NCBI RefSeq assembly: GCF_001040845.1
Contig: NZ_CP011941.1
Location: forward strand, 1,559,676 to 1,623,675
Source: Synechococcus sp. WH 8020
GTDB taxonomy: Bacteria > Cyanobacteriota > Cyanobacteriia > PCC-6307 > Cyanobiaceae
DNA length: 64,000 bases
Direction of reading: 5' to 3'
Shown here: positions 21,905-32,054 of the stretch, one piece after another
Layout of the letters: the number at the start of each line of letters is the position of its first letter
Position numbering within the stretch: position 1 is the stretch's first letter
Notes under the pieces: generated by a model
The model's database searches: none
Told to the model about the DNA's origin: nothing
The model's input: the letters and a program-made list of their open reading frames with translations, nothing else
Program-made: the position numbers and the translations under genes

Positions 21905-21938
21905 TGACCCTCTTGGTTTTACAAGAGGGTCATTTTTT
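21905..21938 (+). terminator. Strong intrinsic terminator after the Pcb/IsiA-like gene
   Basis: A perfect 11-base-pair stem (TGACCCTCTTG against CAAGAGGGTCA, loop GTTTTA) is followed by six T, starting 24 bases after the stop codon. Confidence 0.92.
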
Positions 21939-22081
21939 ATTGATTTAAGCCAGAGGAAGACCTAATAATCCTCTCAAGGCGAATAGGTTTCCTTTTCACA
22001 TCAACAACGTCTAAAAGAGTTGAACCCACTTGGGATAAACCCTTCTATTCCACAGAAGAAAGCAATCCAGCCCCCTTGTTT

Positions 22082-22519
22082 CTACAGAGGCTTGATGTAC
22101 AACCATTTCCCCTTCCTATCCCCATCCCTTCGTTGAAACAGTGACGTCTCAGTCATCACATTGCGTTGACCAGCCACCCCAAATGTTGCCTCAAACGTCA
22201 CGGTGCCTTGAAGATCATCCACTTCGCCAGCTTCCACGGCTTTGATCTTCAGTGCCAACCAACGCACATCGTGGCAATTCTTCCGCAACTCCTTGCGACG
22301 TTGCGCAAAAGACGTCGCTGTGTCGGGATGTGTTTCTATCAAATAATCAACCTCAGCGAACGCAAAAGCCGAATAACGCGAACGCATCAACTGTTCAGCA
22401 GTCATCGCCCATCGCTCCCCACGATGCAGAGGTTCGCAACAGCTGTCGTAGCTCATTCCACTCAAGCAAGGGCATGGCTCTCTACTTTTTGATGCTCCGA
22501 AACCAGCAGCTCTTACCAT
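22082..22519 (-). CDS. YchJ-family protein with SEC-C metal-binding motif
   Basis: The 145-residue protein has an N-terminal SEC-C zinc motif (CPCLSGMSYDSCC, residues ~16-28) followed by the YchJ/NTF2-like domain (AEQLMRSRYSAFAFAEVDYLIETHPD, about residues 41-66). The usual length for the family is about 145-160 residues. Its molecular role is not established. It is the last gene of an overlapping minus-strand run; its start overlaps the DUF3326 gene end by seven bases. Confidence 0.85.
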   Translation of the reverse strand: MVRAAGFGASKSREPCPCLSGMSYDSCCEPLHRGERWAMTAEQLMRSRYSAFAFAEVDYLIETHPDTATSFAQRRKELRKNCHDVRWLALKIKAVEAGEVDDLQGTVTFEATFGVAGQRNVMTETSLFQRRDGDRKGKWLYIKPL

Positions 22520-23589
22520 TGATTCATCTCCTTCAAGGCAGGCAAGGGTCGCATCAATGCGGATATGGCGACACCTTCGCGTAGAGCTAGTACCAATCCA
22601 GCCGCCTCCAGATAAGAGCCTGCTGTCAACACTTCAGATCCCACACCAAGAGCTGTTGACGTGACCTCCAGCACGGACGGATTGGCAACACTGATCACAG
22701 GAACCCTGCGTTCAAGACAAGCCAACACCGCTTCTCCACCGAGAGCACCCTCTGGGACAACCAACACTCCCAAATCATCAGCGACAAGATCACTTGGGTT
22801 GGCGGCTGCACGCTGGATCAAGGCTGGTGCCTGACTTAAACCCACCAACACGCACGCCAAAAAGGTGTAACCCAACTCTTCCGCTGCCGCACGAGGATCC
22901 AACTGCAGATCCAGCGACAACGGCGACAAGGCCGGTGCATGGGCGCAGGGTATCTGCAGCTGGCGTACCAGTAGATGGCTAATCACGGCTTCGGCGCCCG
23001 CCAAGGCATCCACACCACTGCCATGGCGGTAGGCCTCCAAAGCCTCACTTCCCTGATCATCAGGAAAGCGAGCAACCACCGCAATCGCCGATGCACCATG
23101 GGCTTTTAAGCGTTCACCCGCCCGCAATAGGGAGTCGGGGCGCTCAAGGGTGCCCCAACTCGCCCCGCTCTGGCCTCGTCCCAAATGCACACCTAAGGGC
23201 AGATCGCTAGTGACCACAGGGCCAATTTCAATGCCCAGCGTTGCTCTACAACCATCGGCTACCTGCAGGTGCCGTTGACGCAGCTCCGGTTCGATACCGG
23301 CATCCAGAAGCAAACCAATCCGCTGCTGGCGAACAGATCGCAGCGCCCAATCGCCGGTAGCAAAGCGGTCGAGTCCGTAGCCCTCCACATAGTGAATGCG
23401 CGGATCTTTCCAATACAAAGAAGCCCCATTCATCACGTTGGGATGGGTGATCAAACACCCTGAGGCCGCAGCCAAAAGCCTGGCACTCGGTAGAGCATCG
23501 CCGGCATACCCGCCGATCGCACAACCAATCCCCGTTGGGACCAGCATCAACGTGGGCAGGGGAGATCCCAAAGCAAGCCCCTCACTCAC
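22513..23589 (-). CDS. DUF3326 family protein
   Basis: The 358-residue conserved cyanobacterial protein has no assigned activity. Visible features are a Gly-rich N-terminus (VPTGIGCAIGGYAGDALPSARLLAAAS), ITHPNVMNGASLYW at about residues 47-60, and further glycine-rich alternating beta/alpha segments compatible with a soluble enzyme. The start is GTG at 23589, whose last bases overlap the TGA of the upstream 62-residue gene (GTGA). It overlaps YchJ downstream. Tight coupling with a ferredoxin two genes upstream suggests a redox-linked or iron-sulfur-dependent process; that is inference. Confidence 0.8.
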   Translation of the reverse strand: MSEGLALGSPLPTLMLVPTGIGCAIGGYAGDALPSARLLAAASGCLITHPNVMNGASLYWKDPRIHYVEGYGLDRFATGDWALRSVRQQRIGLLLDAGIEPELRQRHLQVADGCRATLGIEIGPVVTSDLPLGVHLGRGQSGASWGTLERPDSLLRAGERLKAHGASAIAVVARFPDDQGSEALEAYRHGSGVDALAGAEAVISHLLVRQLQIPCAHAPALSPLSLDLQLDPRAAAEELGYTFLACVLVGLSQAPALIQRAAANPSDLVADDLGVLVVPEGALGGEAVLACLERRVPVISVANPSVLEVTSTALGVGSEVLTAGSYLEAAGLVLALREGVAISALMRPLPALKEMNQW

Positions 23590-23774
23590 TCGATCAACAC
23601 CGCTTCAATCTGCAAGACAGCACCGTGATCCTGCCCTAAATGATGGACAGCGGTAATAGCCCAGCGCAGGGGGGCACCATGAAGGCACAATTGATCTTTC
23701 ACCCAAGCGCGCAAATCAGACGCCTTTAGATCTTTCGGCCAAGGCAAAGTCAACGTTTTCGACGCCAAGCTCAT
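23586..23774 (-). CDS. Conserved 62-residue protein, unknown function
   Basis: Small soluble protein (MSLASKTLTLPWPKDLKA at the N-terminus, AVLQIEAVLIE at the end) with no motif I can name. It overlaps the ferredoxin gene upstream and the DUF3326 gene downstream by four bases each. Those overlaps are the main evidence that it is real and translated together with them. Confidence 0.7.
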   Translation of the reverse strand: MSLASKTLTLPWPKDLKASDLRAWVKDQLCLHGAPLRWAITAVHHLGQDHGAVLQIEAVLIE

Positions 23775-24112
23775 TTCTGGTACTGACCAAACTGAGCTTC
23801 ATAGAGTGCATCCTCTTGACCCGCTAGAAGCCGAAGATCAGAACAAGGGAAGGCAACGCAAAGCAAGGTGAATCCATCAGCGCGTAGGTCTTCCTTGACA
23901 CCCATCGCATCCGGTTGCTCCACTGCTCCGCTTTTCAGCCGAGCAGCACAGGTCGTGCAAACGCCTGAACAGCAAGAACTCGGGAGCATGACCCCGGCTT
24001 CTTCGGCAGCCGCCAACACGGTTTGATCAGAACGACAGGAAAAGCTGTGTTCAACAGAATCCACTTCGATGCTGACGTTGTAAGTGACAGCAACACTGGC
24101 GTGATCGCTCAT
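23771..24112 (-). CDS. Plant-type [2Fe-2S] ferredoxin
   Basis: Soluble one-electron carrier. The 113-residue product has the chloroplast-type cluster motif SSCCSGVCTTC, with the fourth ligand in TLLCVAFP about 30 residues on. The C-terminal extension DALYEAQFGQYQK is unlike the short C-terminus of PetF. The start at 24112 fits the fold; an ATG at 24139 with GAGAAG upstream would add nine residues and is equally possible. Overlap by four bases with the following gene ties it to DUF3326, so this is probably a dedicated rather than the main photosynthetic ferredoxin. Confidence 0.88.
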   Translation of the reverse strand: MSDHASVAVTYNVSIEVDSVEHSFSCRSDQTVLAAAEEAGVMLPSSCCSGVCTTCAARLKSGAVEQPDAMGVKEDLRADGFTLLCVAFPCSDLRLLAGQEDALYEAQFGQYQK

Positions 24113-24158
24113 CCTGAAAGAAAAGCCTTGGTCATTCATCTTCTCAGGGCAACAGTCC

Positions 24159-24866
24159 CTATGACGTCAGATCTGCGCAAAGACTCCATTGAGAAGGATG
24201 GGGGGCTAGGTATTCCGGTGGGTTTCCCTGCTCAGGGGCGGTGAGAGCAAAGTCAAAACTGATCGAGCCGCGGAGCGATTCAGGATCACCATTCGCCAAC
24301 ACGCTGTGGTCAAGCCTGGAAGGGAACAAAACCAGCAGTCCACCCTCTGGAGCCAAGTCCCAGGTTTCCGCATTAAAAGGGTGATCTCTAGCAATGGGAC
24401 CCCCATGGCCAGCGGCAAGCCCTGACACGAGTTCATTGCTTTGCAGTGGGGAATGAACACGAAGCACACCCTCCTCACCCGAACCATTCCCAGTGAGATA
24501 CAACACAGCACTGAGATGGGCATTGGGATGGTGATGGCGTCCCACGAGCTGATCCCAGTCGCTCAGCACAGGCCAGCAGCGCTGAAGATGCAAAGCCACT
24601 CGGCTGCAATCAAACCCAACCGCCTCCAAATAACGCATGGCCTGCTCTGCCACTTGTTGAGCCAAGGGAGCAAACTCAGGTTGGCGATGCAACTGCCAAA
24701 CACCGTTAATATCACCCGTCCAAGCGCATCCCTCACAGGGGTTGCCCACCGCATCACCCCTGAGAGCCAGCAGTGTCTGCAAATGCCCAGCAAGGTCAAT
24801 TGGATCGATTGCCAGCTTGGTTGTCGCTACAACCGTTGGGAAAAGCTGGTGAAGAGTCAAAGTCAT
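24159..24866 (-). CDS. Putative 2-oxoglutarate/Fe(II)-dependent oxygenase
   Basis: Probable hydroxylase of the TIGR02466-like group, also common in cyanophages. The 235-residue product carries RHHHPNAHLSAVLYLTGN (proximal iron ligands, residues ~109-126), LLVLFPSRLDHSV (distal His), and LRGSISFDFAL with the 2-oxoglutarate-binding Arg. The substrate is unknown. Its ATG lies only nine bases beyond the atpG terminator on the same strand, preceded by GGAGAG. It therefore depends on terminator read-through or on a promoter inside atpG. The ferredoxin gene follows 46 bases downstream. Confidence 0.8.
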   Translation of the reverse strand: MTLTLHQLFPTVVATTKLAIDPIDLAGHLQTLLALRGDAVGNPCEGCAWTGDINGVWQLHRQPEFAPLAQQVAEQAMRYLEAVGFDCSRVALHLQRCWPVLSDWDQLVGRHHHPNAHLSAVLYLTGNGSGEEGVLRVHSPLQSNELVSGLAAGHGGPIARDHPFNAETWDLAPEGGLLVLFPSRLDHSVLANGDPESLRGSISFDFALTAPEQGNPPEYLAPHPSQWSLCADLTS

Positions 24867-24875
24867 CTCTCCATT

Positions 24876-24899
24876 AAAAAAGCCGGCCCTTAGGCCGGC
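24876..24899 (-). terminator. Intrinsic terminator of the main ATP synthase operon
   Basis: Perfect 7-base-pair stem GCCGGCC/GGCCGGC with a TAAG loop, followed on the minus strand by six T. It lies 21 bases past the atpG stop and directly ahead of the 2OG oxygenase start. Confidence 0.9.
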
Positions 24900-24920
24900 A
24901 AAAGTATGGTGAAAAGAAAC

Positions 24921-25874
24921 CTAGGCTCCTGCAGCAGCTGAGCCACCAACCACTTCCAGGATTTCCTGGGTAATGGCTGCCTGACGCGCCTTGTTGTAGT
25001 CAAGGGTGAGCGTCTTAGCCAACTCCTTGGCATTGTCACTTGCATTGTTCATTGCAGTCATGCGACTTGCAAGCTCGGATGCTGCCGATTCCTGGAGAGA
25101 ACGCAGGAGTTGATTTTGTAGGTACAAAGGCAACAACGCATTCAACAACTGATCAGGACTTTGCTCAAAAACGATGTCTGAAGGCAAAGCAGGCTGTGCA
25201 TTGTCAGGTGCACTTCCTGCTTCCACAGATAGGCGACCTTCTTTTGTGGTGAGTCTGAAGATTTCATCCTCTGCCTCAGCAATCCCTTGGGGGTCTAGAG
25301 GCAGAAGCGTTTGAACCACCGGCTTGCAGCTCACCAAATTGATGAACTTAGTGAAGATGATCTCTACACGATCTGAAGTCTCAGACAGAAACTCAGCGAA
25401 AATTTCGCTAGCTATGGAACCAGCTTCATCAGCAGTAGGTACCTGCTCCAAGCCTGTAAAAGTAGCTTGAATTGGATAATTACGGTTGGTGAAATAGCTG
25501 ATTGCTTTGCGTCCAATCAACACAAGAGCAACTTTGTAACCCTGGCTTTGAAGCTCAGCGAAACGTTTCTCTGTGCGCTTGATGATATTGGAGTTGTAAC
25601 CACCACAAAGACCACGATCGCCAGTGACGGCCATCAAGGTGATGGTTTGAACAGCTCGCTGCTCCAGCAGAGGAGCATCAGCATCTTCAAAGCGCATGCG
25701 CGATTGGAGATTCTCGAGAAGACGTGCGAGCCGATCGGCAAACGGACGGCTACGCAGTACTTGTTCTTGGGCGCGACGAACTTTGGCCGCAGCCACGAGG
25801 CGCATGGCCTCAGTGATCTTGCGGGTGTTCTTGACCGATTTAATCCGGTCCCGGATCTCTTTGAGATTTGCCAT
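24921..25874 (-). CDS. atpG: ATP synthase subunit gamma
   Basis: Rotating central shaft of F1. The 317-residue product begins [26 protein letters not shown]-like and ends [23 protein letters not shown], both diagnostic coiled-coil ends. It carries the extra central segment found in cyanobacterial and chloroplast gamma (around residues 200-235), but not the chloroplast regulatory cysteine pair. Last gene of the atp operon, 11 bases after atpA, followed by a terminator. Confidence 0.97.
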   Translation of the reverse strand: MANLKEIRDRIKSVKNTRKITEAMRLVAAAKVRRAQEQVLRSRPFADRLARLLENLQSRMRFEDADAPLLEQRAVQTITLMAVTGDRGLCGGYNSNIIKRTEKRFAELQSQGYKVALVLIGRKAISYFTNRNYPIQATFTGLEQVPTADEAGSIASEIFAEFLSETSDRVEIIFTKFINLVSCKPVVQTLLPLDPQGIAEAEDEIFRLTTKEGRLSVEAGSAPDNAQPALPSDIVFEQSPDQLLNALLPLYLQNQLLRSLQESAASELASRMTAMNNASDNAKELAKTLTLDYNKARQAAITQEILEVVGGSAAAGA

Positions 25875-25885
25875 GGCTTAAGCCC

Positions 25886-27460
<1,575 letters not shown>

Positions 27461-27465
27461 TTAGC

Positions 27466-28014
27466 TCAGCTCGCCTTAGCGAGTGCAAGACCAAGGCGTC
27501 GAACCTGACCGGAGAGGCTGGCATCGATCACCTGAGAACCGAGGTTGACGACAAAGCCACCAATCAACGATGGATCGACCTTGAGATCGATTTCAACAGC
27601 ATTGGTTCCAGCCATTGACTGGACTTTGGTGGTCAATGCGGCCTGCTGTTCTTCTGAGAGCGGTTGAGCAGCGCGAACATGCGCTAGAGCAATATTCCGA
27701 GACTCCCGATAGAGTTCGAGATAGCGCAAAAGCACCGCTTCAAGGGCCGGAAGTCGTTGGCGATCAGCCAAAACCTTAAGCAAGTTCATCAGAGAAGGAG
27801 TGACTTGCTCTGAAAGAAGACTGGTTAAAGCTTTCTTCTTTGCCTCTGGTTCGAGAACAGGAGATGTCATCGCATCACGAAGAGGCTCTGAACTCTCCCA
27901 AGCAGAAAGAAGGGCCTTGCACTGATTGGCGACTTCTTCGGATTCCTGACGGACGTCAGTGACCTGAAGAAGAGCGTCAGCGTAAGGAGTTGCTAGAGAA
28001 TTTAAAAGAGGCAT
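27466..28014 (-). CDS. atpH: ATP synthase subunit delta
   Basis: Peripheral-stalk subunit linking F1 to the b/b' pair (OSCP equivalent). The 182-residue product starts MPLLNSLATPYADALLQV. It ends with the family's C-terminal segment VDPSLIGGFVVNLGSQVIDASLSGQVRRL. Its start codon directly abuts the atpF stop codon. Confidence 0.95.
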   Translation of the reverse strand: MPLLNSLATPYADALLQVTDVRQESEEVANQCKALLSAWESSEPLRDAMTSPVLEPEAKKKALTSLLSEQVTPSLMNLLKVLADRQRLPALEAVLLRYLELYRESRNIALAHVRAAQPLSEEQQAALTTKVQSMAGTNAVEIDLKVDPSLIGGFVVNLGSQVIDASLSGQVRRLGLALAKAS

Positions 28015-28539
28015 TTAGACGTCCTCCAAGTGAGAGATAGAGGAGTCGATCAGCTTGGCTTGAGCCTTGCTGTCAAGGCGTTTGGGCAGTTCAGCCAAAG
28101 CCTTGTCAATCGCGGAAAGAGCCGCTTCACGACGGAGCTGCTCAGTGAGACGAGCACCTTCTGCAGTGAGATCAGCCAAGGCGTCTTGCTTGAGTGCAGC
28201 CATGGCCTGAATCGTTCGCTTTTCACCGTCAGCGCGAATAGCTTCAGCGCGAGATTTGCCGTCTAGACGGATTTTTTCAGCCTTTTGTTGGGCTGCCGAA
28301 AGCTCTTCTTGAGCTTTAGAGAGTTCAACTGTGGCCGTCTTCAAACGCTTTTCAGCATCTTGAAGATCCTTAAGGATGGCTTCGCGTCTGCGCTCGAGCA
28401 TCCCCCCCAGAAATCCTTTCAAAAACCAATACAAAACACCGATCACGATGACCAGGTTGATCAGATTAGTTTCAAAAAGATTGAGGTTGATTCCGAATCC
28501 ACCCTCAGCAGCAATTAAAGGAAATAAAAGAGTCATCAT
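28015..28539 (-). CDS. atpF: ATP synthase subunit b
   Basis: Peripheral-stalk subunit with one N-terminal membrane helix ([19 protein letters not shown], residues ~27-45) followed by a long charged coiled coil to residue 174. It starts [16 protein letters not shown], and its ATG overlaps the TGA of atpF' by four bases. The b and b' subunits form a heterodimer in cyanobacteria. Confidence 0.95.
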   Translation of the reverse strand: MMTLLFPLIAAEGGFGINLNLFETNLINLVIVIGVLYWFLKGFLGGMLERRREAILKDLQDAEKRLKTATVELSKAQEELSAAQQKAEKIRLDGKSRAEAIRADGEKRTIQAMAALKQDALADLTAEGARLTEQLRREAALSAIDKALAELPKRLDSKAQAKLIDSSISHLEDV

Positions 28540-29000
28540 GCAGCTAGCAGTCGTTGAATGATCTGTGAGCTGAGTTGATCAACCTGAGCCATCAACTTTG
28601 CTTGTGCAGATTCACGTTGAGACTCAATTTCTTTACGAGCCTGTTCTCGAGTGCGATTGGCTTCAGTTTCCGCAGCAGCTAATGCCTCGCGGTAAAGAGA
28701 ATCAACTTCCGTTTCTGCATCAACAATGGCTGACTGTGCAGCTTGTCTAGCGCCTCGTAGTTGATCTTGAAGGTCGGACTCGAGTCGTCGCACTTGCTCA
28801 AGCTTTTGCTTGGCATCAGCACGACTCGTATTGATATATCCCTCACGATCTTCCACGACCTTGCCAACCGGCCGGAAGAACAGAGAATTGAGCAGAAAGG
28901 TTAGGAGAACCACCTGAAAAGCCATTAAAGGCAAGGTGGCATCGAGGTCAAAAAGACCTCCCTCCGGAACCGCCGCTTCAGCGAACAGAAGCCAGGTCAT
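28536..29000 (-). CDS. atpF': ATP synthase subunit b'
   Basis: Second, diverged peripheral-stalk subunit (also called AtpX or AtpG in cyanobacterial maps). The 154-residue product has a membrane helix at about residues 24-44 ([18 protein letters not shown]), then a coiled coil. Presence of both b and b' is typical of photosynthetic organisms. It overlaps atpF by four bases. Confidence 0.95.
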   Translation of the reverse strand: MTWLLFAEAAVPEGGLFDLDATLPLMAFQVVLLTFLLNSLFFRPVGKVVEDREGYINTSRADAKQKLEQVRRLESDLQDQLRGARQAAQSAIVDAETEVDSLYREALAAAETEANRTREQARKEIESQRESAQAKLMAQVDQLSSQIIQRLLAA

Positions 29001-29089
29001 GGAAGAGGTGAGCTGGAGAGGAGCGAGAAATTACGAAGAGAGTTAGAGGGGGAGCGACCCTACAAAAAAGGACGGCCCCCAACTCTGCA

Positions 29090-29374
<285 letters not shown>

Positions 29375-29503
29375 TTATGAAGTGGGAGTTAGATCACCCT
29401 GCGCAGGGACACATTCACTAAGGAAAGTGGGCCCGAATGTTGATGGTCGGACCTGCGCGCAAAATTTTCTAGCAGACGAGCCTTCGAAAAGGCCGTTGAT
29501 CAA

Positions 29504-30229
29504 CTAATGCGCTTCGTGAAGACCTTCACCGATGTAGAAGGCTGCAAGAGTCGCAAAAATAAGAGCCTGAATAGCACTGGTGAAGAGGCCAAGCAACATC
29601 ACCGGAAGGGGAACAATCAGGGGCACCAGATAAACAAGCACACCGACTGCCAGTTCATCAGCAAGGATGTTTCCGAAAAGACGGAAAGAAAGTGACAGAG
29701 GCTTGGTAAATTCCTCAATGATCTTGAACGGGAGCATGATGGGGGTCGGCTCCACGTAAAGCTCGAAGAATCTCCAACCCTTCTTGCTCAAACCGGCGTA
29801 GAAATAGGCCAGTGTCACAAGCAGAGCCATCGCCACCGTGGTGTTGATGTCTGCAGTTGGAGCACCAAGTTCTCCTTCTGGGAGCTCGATCACCTTCCAA
29901 GGGATCAGTGCGCCACCCCAGTTACTGACAAAGATGAACAGGAACAGGGTGCCAATGAAGGGGAGCCATTCGCGGTAGTACTTCTCTCCGATCTGATCAC
30001 GGGAGAGATCACGAATGTAATCCCACAAGAACTCAAGAAGGTTCTGCGCACCTTTTGGATCGCGACTAAGATTTTTAGTACCAACCAGCACAAAGGCAAG
30101 CAGGGCACCGATCAAAATCCAAGAGCTGAGGAAAATCTGGCCGTGCAGATTGAGGTTACCGATCTGCCAATACAGATGGTGACCAACCTCCAGTTCGGCT
30201 AACGGCAGTGTGAAAGGCAGCAAAGCCAT
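29504..30229 (-). CDS. atpB: ATP synthase subunit a
   Basis: Membrane subunit forming the proton half-channels. The 241-residue product has five to six helices and the C-terminal proton-path region [26 protein letters not shown], which contains the essential Arg in SFRLFGN. It lies 25 bases after atp1. Full length. Confidence 0.97.
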   Translation of the reverse strand: MALLPFTLPLAELEVGHHLYWQIGNLNLHGQIFLSSWILIGALLAFVLVGTKNLSRDPKGAQNLLEFLWDYIRDLSRDQIGEKYYREWLPFIGTLFLFIFVSNWGGALIPWKVIELPEGELGAPTADINTTVAMALLVTLAYFYAGLSKKGWRFFELYVEPTPIMLPFKIIEEFTKPLSLSFRLFGNILADELAVGVLVYLVPLIVPLPVMLLGLFTSAIQALIFATLAAFYIGEGLHEAH

Positions 30230-30254
30230 GAATGCAGAAGAGGGATGCGCGAGA

Positions 30255-30689
30255 TCAGCCGTCGATAACGGTCTGAAGAATCAAGGCGGGCTTGTACAGG
30301 AGAAAACCTACAAATGCAGGTAAGAGATCGAGTTGGGGGAATCGAGCTGCCGAAACGATGAGAACAATCGGAACAACGAGCTGAAATCGACCAACTTGAC
30401 GGGAACCTCCACCGAGCCGGGCCACGCTGCGGGCGAGTAGACGCAAGTAAAAAAGACCAGCGACAGCTCCAACAAGCAGGCTTCTGGCAACAAAAAGATC
30501 GAAGTAAAACGATGCGAACAAAATCGCAACGACAGACACGATCACTGTGGCCAGCAACAGACGCACTTGAAGCCGAGCGAAAGACTCCATGCCATTTCCA
30601 GCCGGGGTGTTAACCGCAGCTGAATCTGAGGAGGGCAAGGCTTGCAAAGTGCGCCTGAGAAAGCGGGCGGAATCTATCACGTGATTCAA
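30255..30689 (-). CDS. atp1: ATP synthase-associated protein Atp1 (subunit I)
   Basis: Four-helix membrane protein usually encoded first in atp operons, implicated in assembly of the c-ring. Hydrophobic segments are near residues 43-66, 68-88, 105-118 and 120-140. The outermost frame begins with TTG at 30689, which overlaps the upstream methyltransferase stop (TTGA) and gives 144 residues. An ATG at 30590 ([16 protein letters not shown]) gives 111 residues and looks more like homologues, so the start is uncertain. Confidence 0.82.
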   Translation of the reverse strand: MNHVIDSARFLRRTLQALPSSDSAAVNTPAGNGMESFARLQVRLLLATVIVSVVAILFASFYFDLFVARSLLVGAVAGLFYLRLLARSVARLGGGSRQVGRFQLVVPIVLIVSAARFPQLDLLPAFVGFLLYKPALILQTVIDG

Positions 30690-31897
30690 CTAAACAACGC
30701 ATCATCAGCCTCGAGCAAAAGCAATTTTTTGCTCATGAGGTCTCTGGCTAGAGAAGCAGTTGTGAGGTCTCCACTAAGGATTCCTAGGGGAACATCAGGG
30801 TTTTCATCCACTAGACGAAGCAGGCTTAATTCCTCATCTGAAAGGGCGATGGGTTCGAGATCTGGGCCCAACATGCTTTTGGAAGGCCACCCCCACAGAC
30901 ATGACTGGCGTCGACCACCCGCTTGGAGCAACGTTTCATCGTTCTCCCAGCACAAAGGATGAACAGGTTGAGCACTCACAAAAAACTCAAAGTGGCTGAT
31001 GTCAGGGTCGAGCTGCTCTACAAGTGCCCATTGGTCCGATGGCGGTAAAGATTGTGCTCGTGAAAGCAAGTCACCCTTGAGCAATCGAGCGGGGTCCCAG
31101 ACAGAAGGGTTTGAAAACCCAGCGAAGTAAAGGCCTGATGACTTGATTAAACCCATCAACCCTTCGAGGTCATAACTGGTTTCTTGAGGATGCAAATACA
31201 TGTCGGCAAAATTGGCATCCGCATGGGTGTCAAGCGCCCAACGTTGTTCGTGGCTGCGGCGCAAGCGATTGGTCTCAGGCAATTCTGACAACAGCTCACG
31301 CCCCAACCTCAAGCCCTCCGCACCTATCCCCGCTTGCAAAAGCTCCAGGGCTTGCTGCGTACGGTGAATTTCCCAACGGCCAGCATCGGCATACAAAAAC
31401 AGATGCATAAGTCCGTGAGGGGCTAAACGCTGTCCAAGCGCTTTCAATCCAGCCAGGGGGTCGCGCAGGTGATGCAAAACACCTACTGAATTGATGTAGT
31501 CAAAACAACCTTCATCATCAAGATCCAACAGGCTTCGTTGCTCCTGACGAAGGGATCGGACCTGTTCAGCCCCGCCTGAACGACGCAAGCGCTCTCGTGC
31601 CACATCAAGTGCTCCCGCACTGATGTCCACAGCCAAAATCTCCGCGCCTGGATTGAGATGGCAGAGATAGTCAGTACTCACGCCTGTGCCACACCCCGCA
31701 TCAAGAATTCGAATCGAGCCCGGGGCTGAGTCCCGGGATTGAAGTCCTCCTCGCACAAAAGCGAGCACGCTGTCGTAGCACCAGCGCCAGTTGTATCCAG
31801 GGGGAGGGCCGTCTTGAAGGGGGTCTCCTGGATAGGGAAAACGGTCATAAAAAGCGCTCACCACTGGAGTCGCGACATCCGAGGGAGGAGTGTTCAT
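30686..31897 (-). CDS. SAM-dependent methyltransferase
   Basis: Class I methyltransferase of unknown substrate. The 403-residue product has motif I ILDAGCGTGVS at residues 64-74, AVDISAGALDVARERL for ribose binding, and NSVGVLHHL as motif IV/V. About 150 C-terminal residues (from roughly 250) have no motif I recognise. Its stop overlaps the atp1 frame by four bases, so it heads the ATP synthase operon on the minus strand. It is divergent from apcE, with a 157-base shared upstream region. Confidence 0.82.
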   Translation of the reverse strand: MNTPPSDVATPVVSAFYDRFPYPGDPLQDGPPPGYNWRWCYDSVLAFVRGGLQSRDSAPGSIRILDAGCGTGVSTDYLCHLNPGAEILAVDISAGALDVARERLRRSGGAEQVRSLRQEQRSLLDLDDEGCFDYINSVGVLHHLRDPLAGLKALGQRLAPHGLMHLFLYADAGRWEIHRTQQALELLQAGIGAEGLRLGRELLSELPETNRLRRSHEQRWALDTHADANFADMYLHPQETSYDLEGLMGLIKSSGLYFAGFSNPSVWDPARLLKGDLLSRAQSLPPSDQWALVEQLDPDISHFEFFVSAQPVHPLCWENDETLLQAGGRRQSCLWGWPSKSMLGPDLEPIALSDEELSLLRLVDENPDVPLGILSGDLTTASLARDLMSKKLLLLEADDALFS

Positions 31898-32054
31898 AAA
31901 GCCGCCAATTCTGGAAGGAGTCGTTCAAGGGAGCATTTCACGGGAGCTCGCCCTTGCACCCAAAACCTCATCAGAGCTGCAAACATTTGTTCATGGCTGC
32001 CCAGAACCTTGAGAGATGGGCCGTAACCTGACGCAATCCGGCTTGCTCTCGTTC

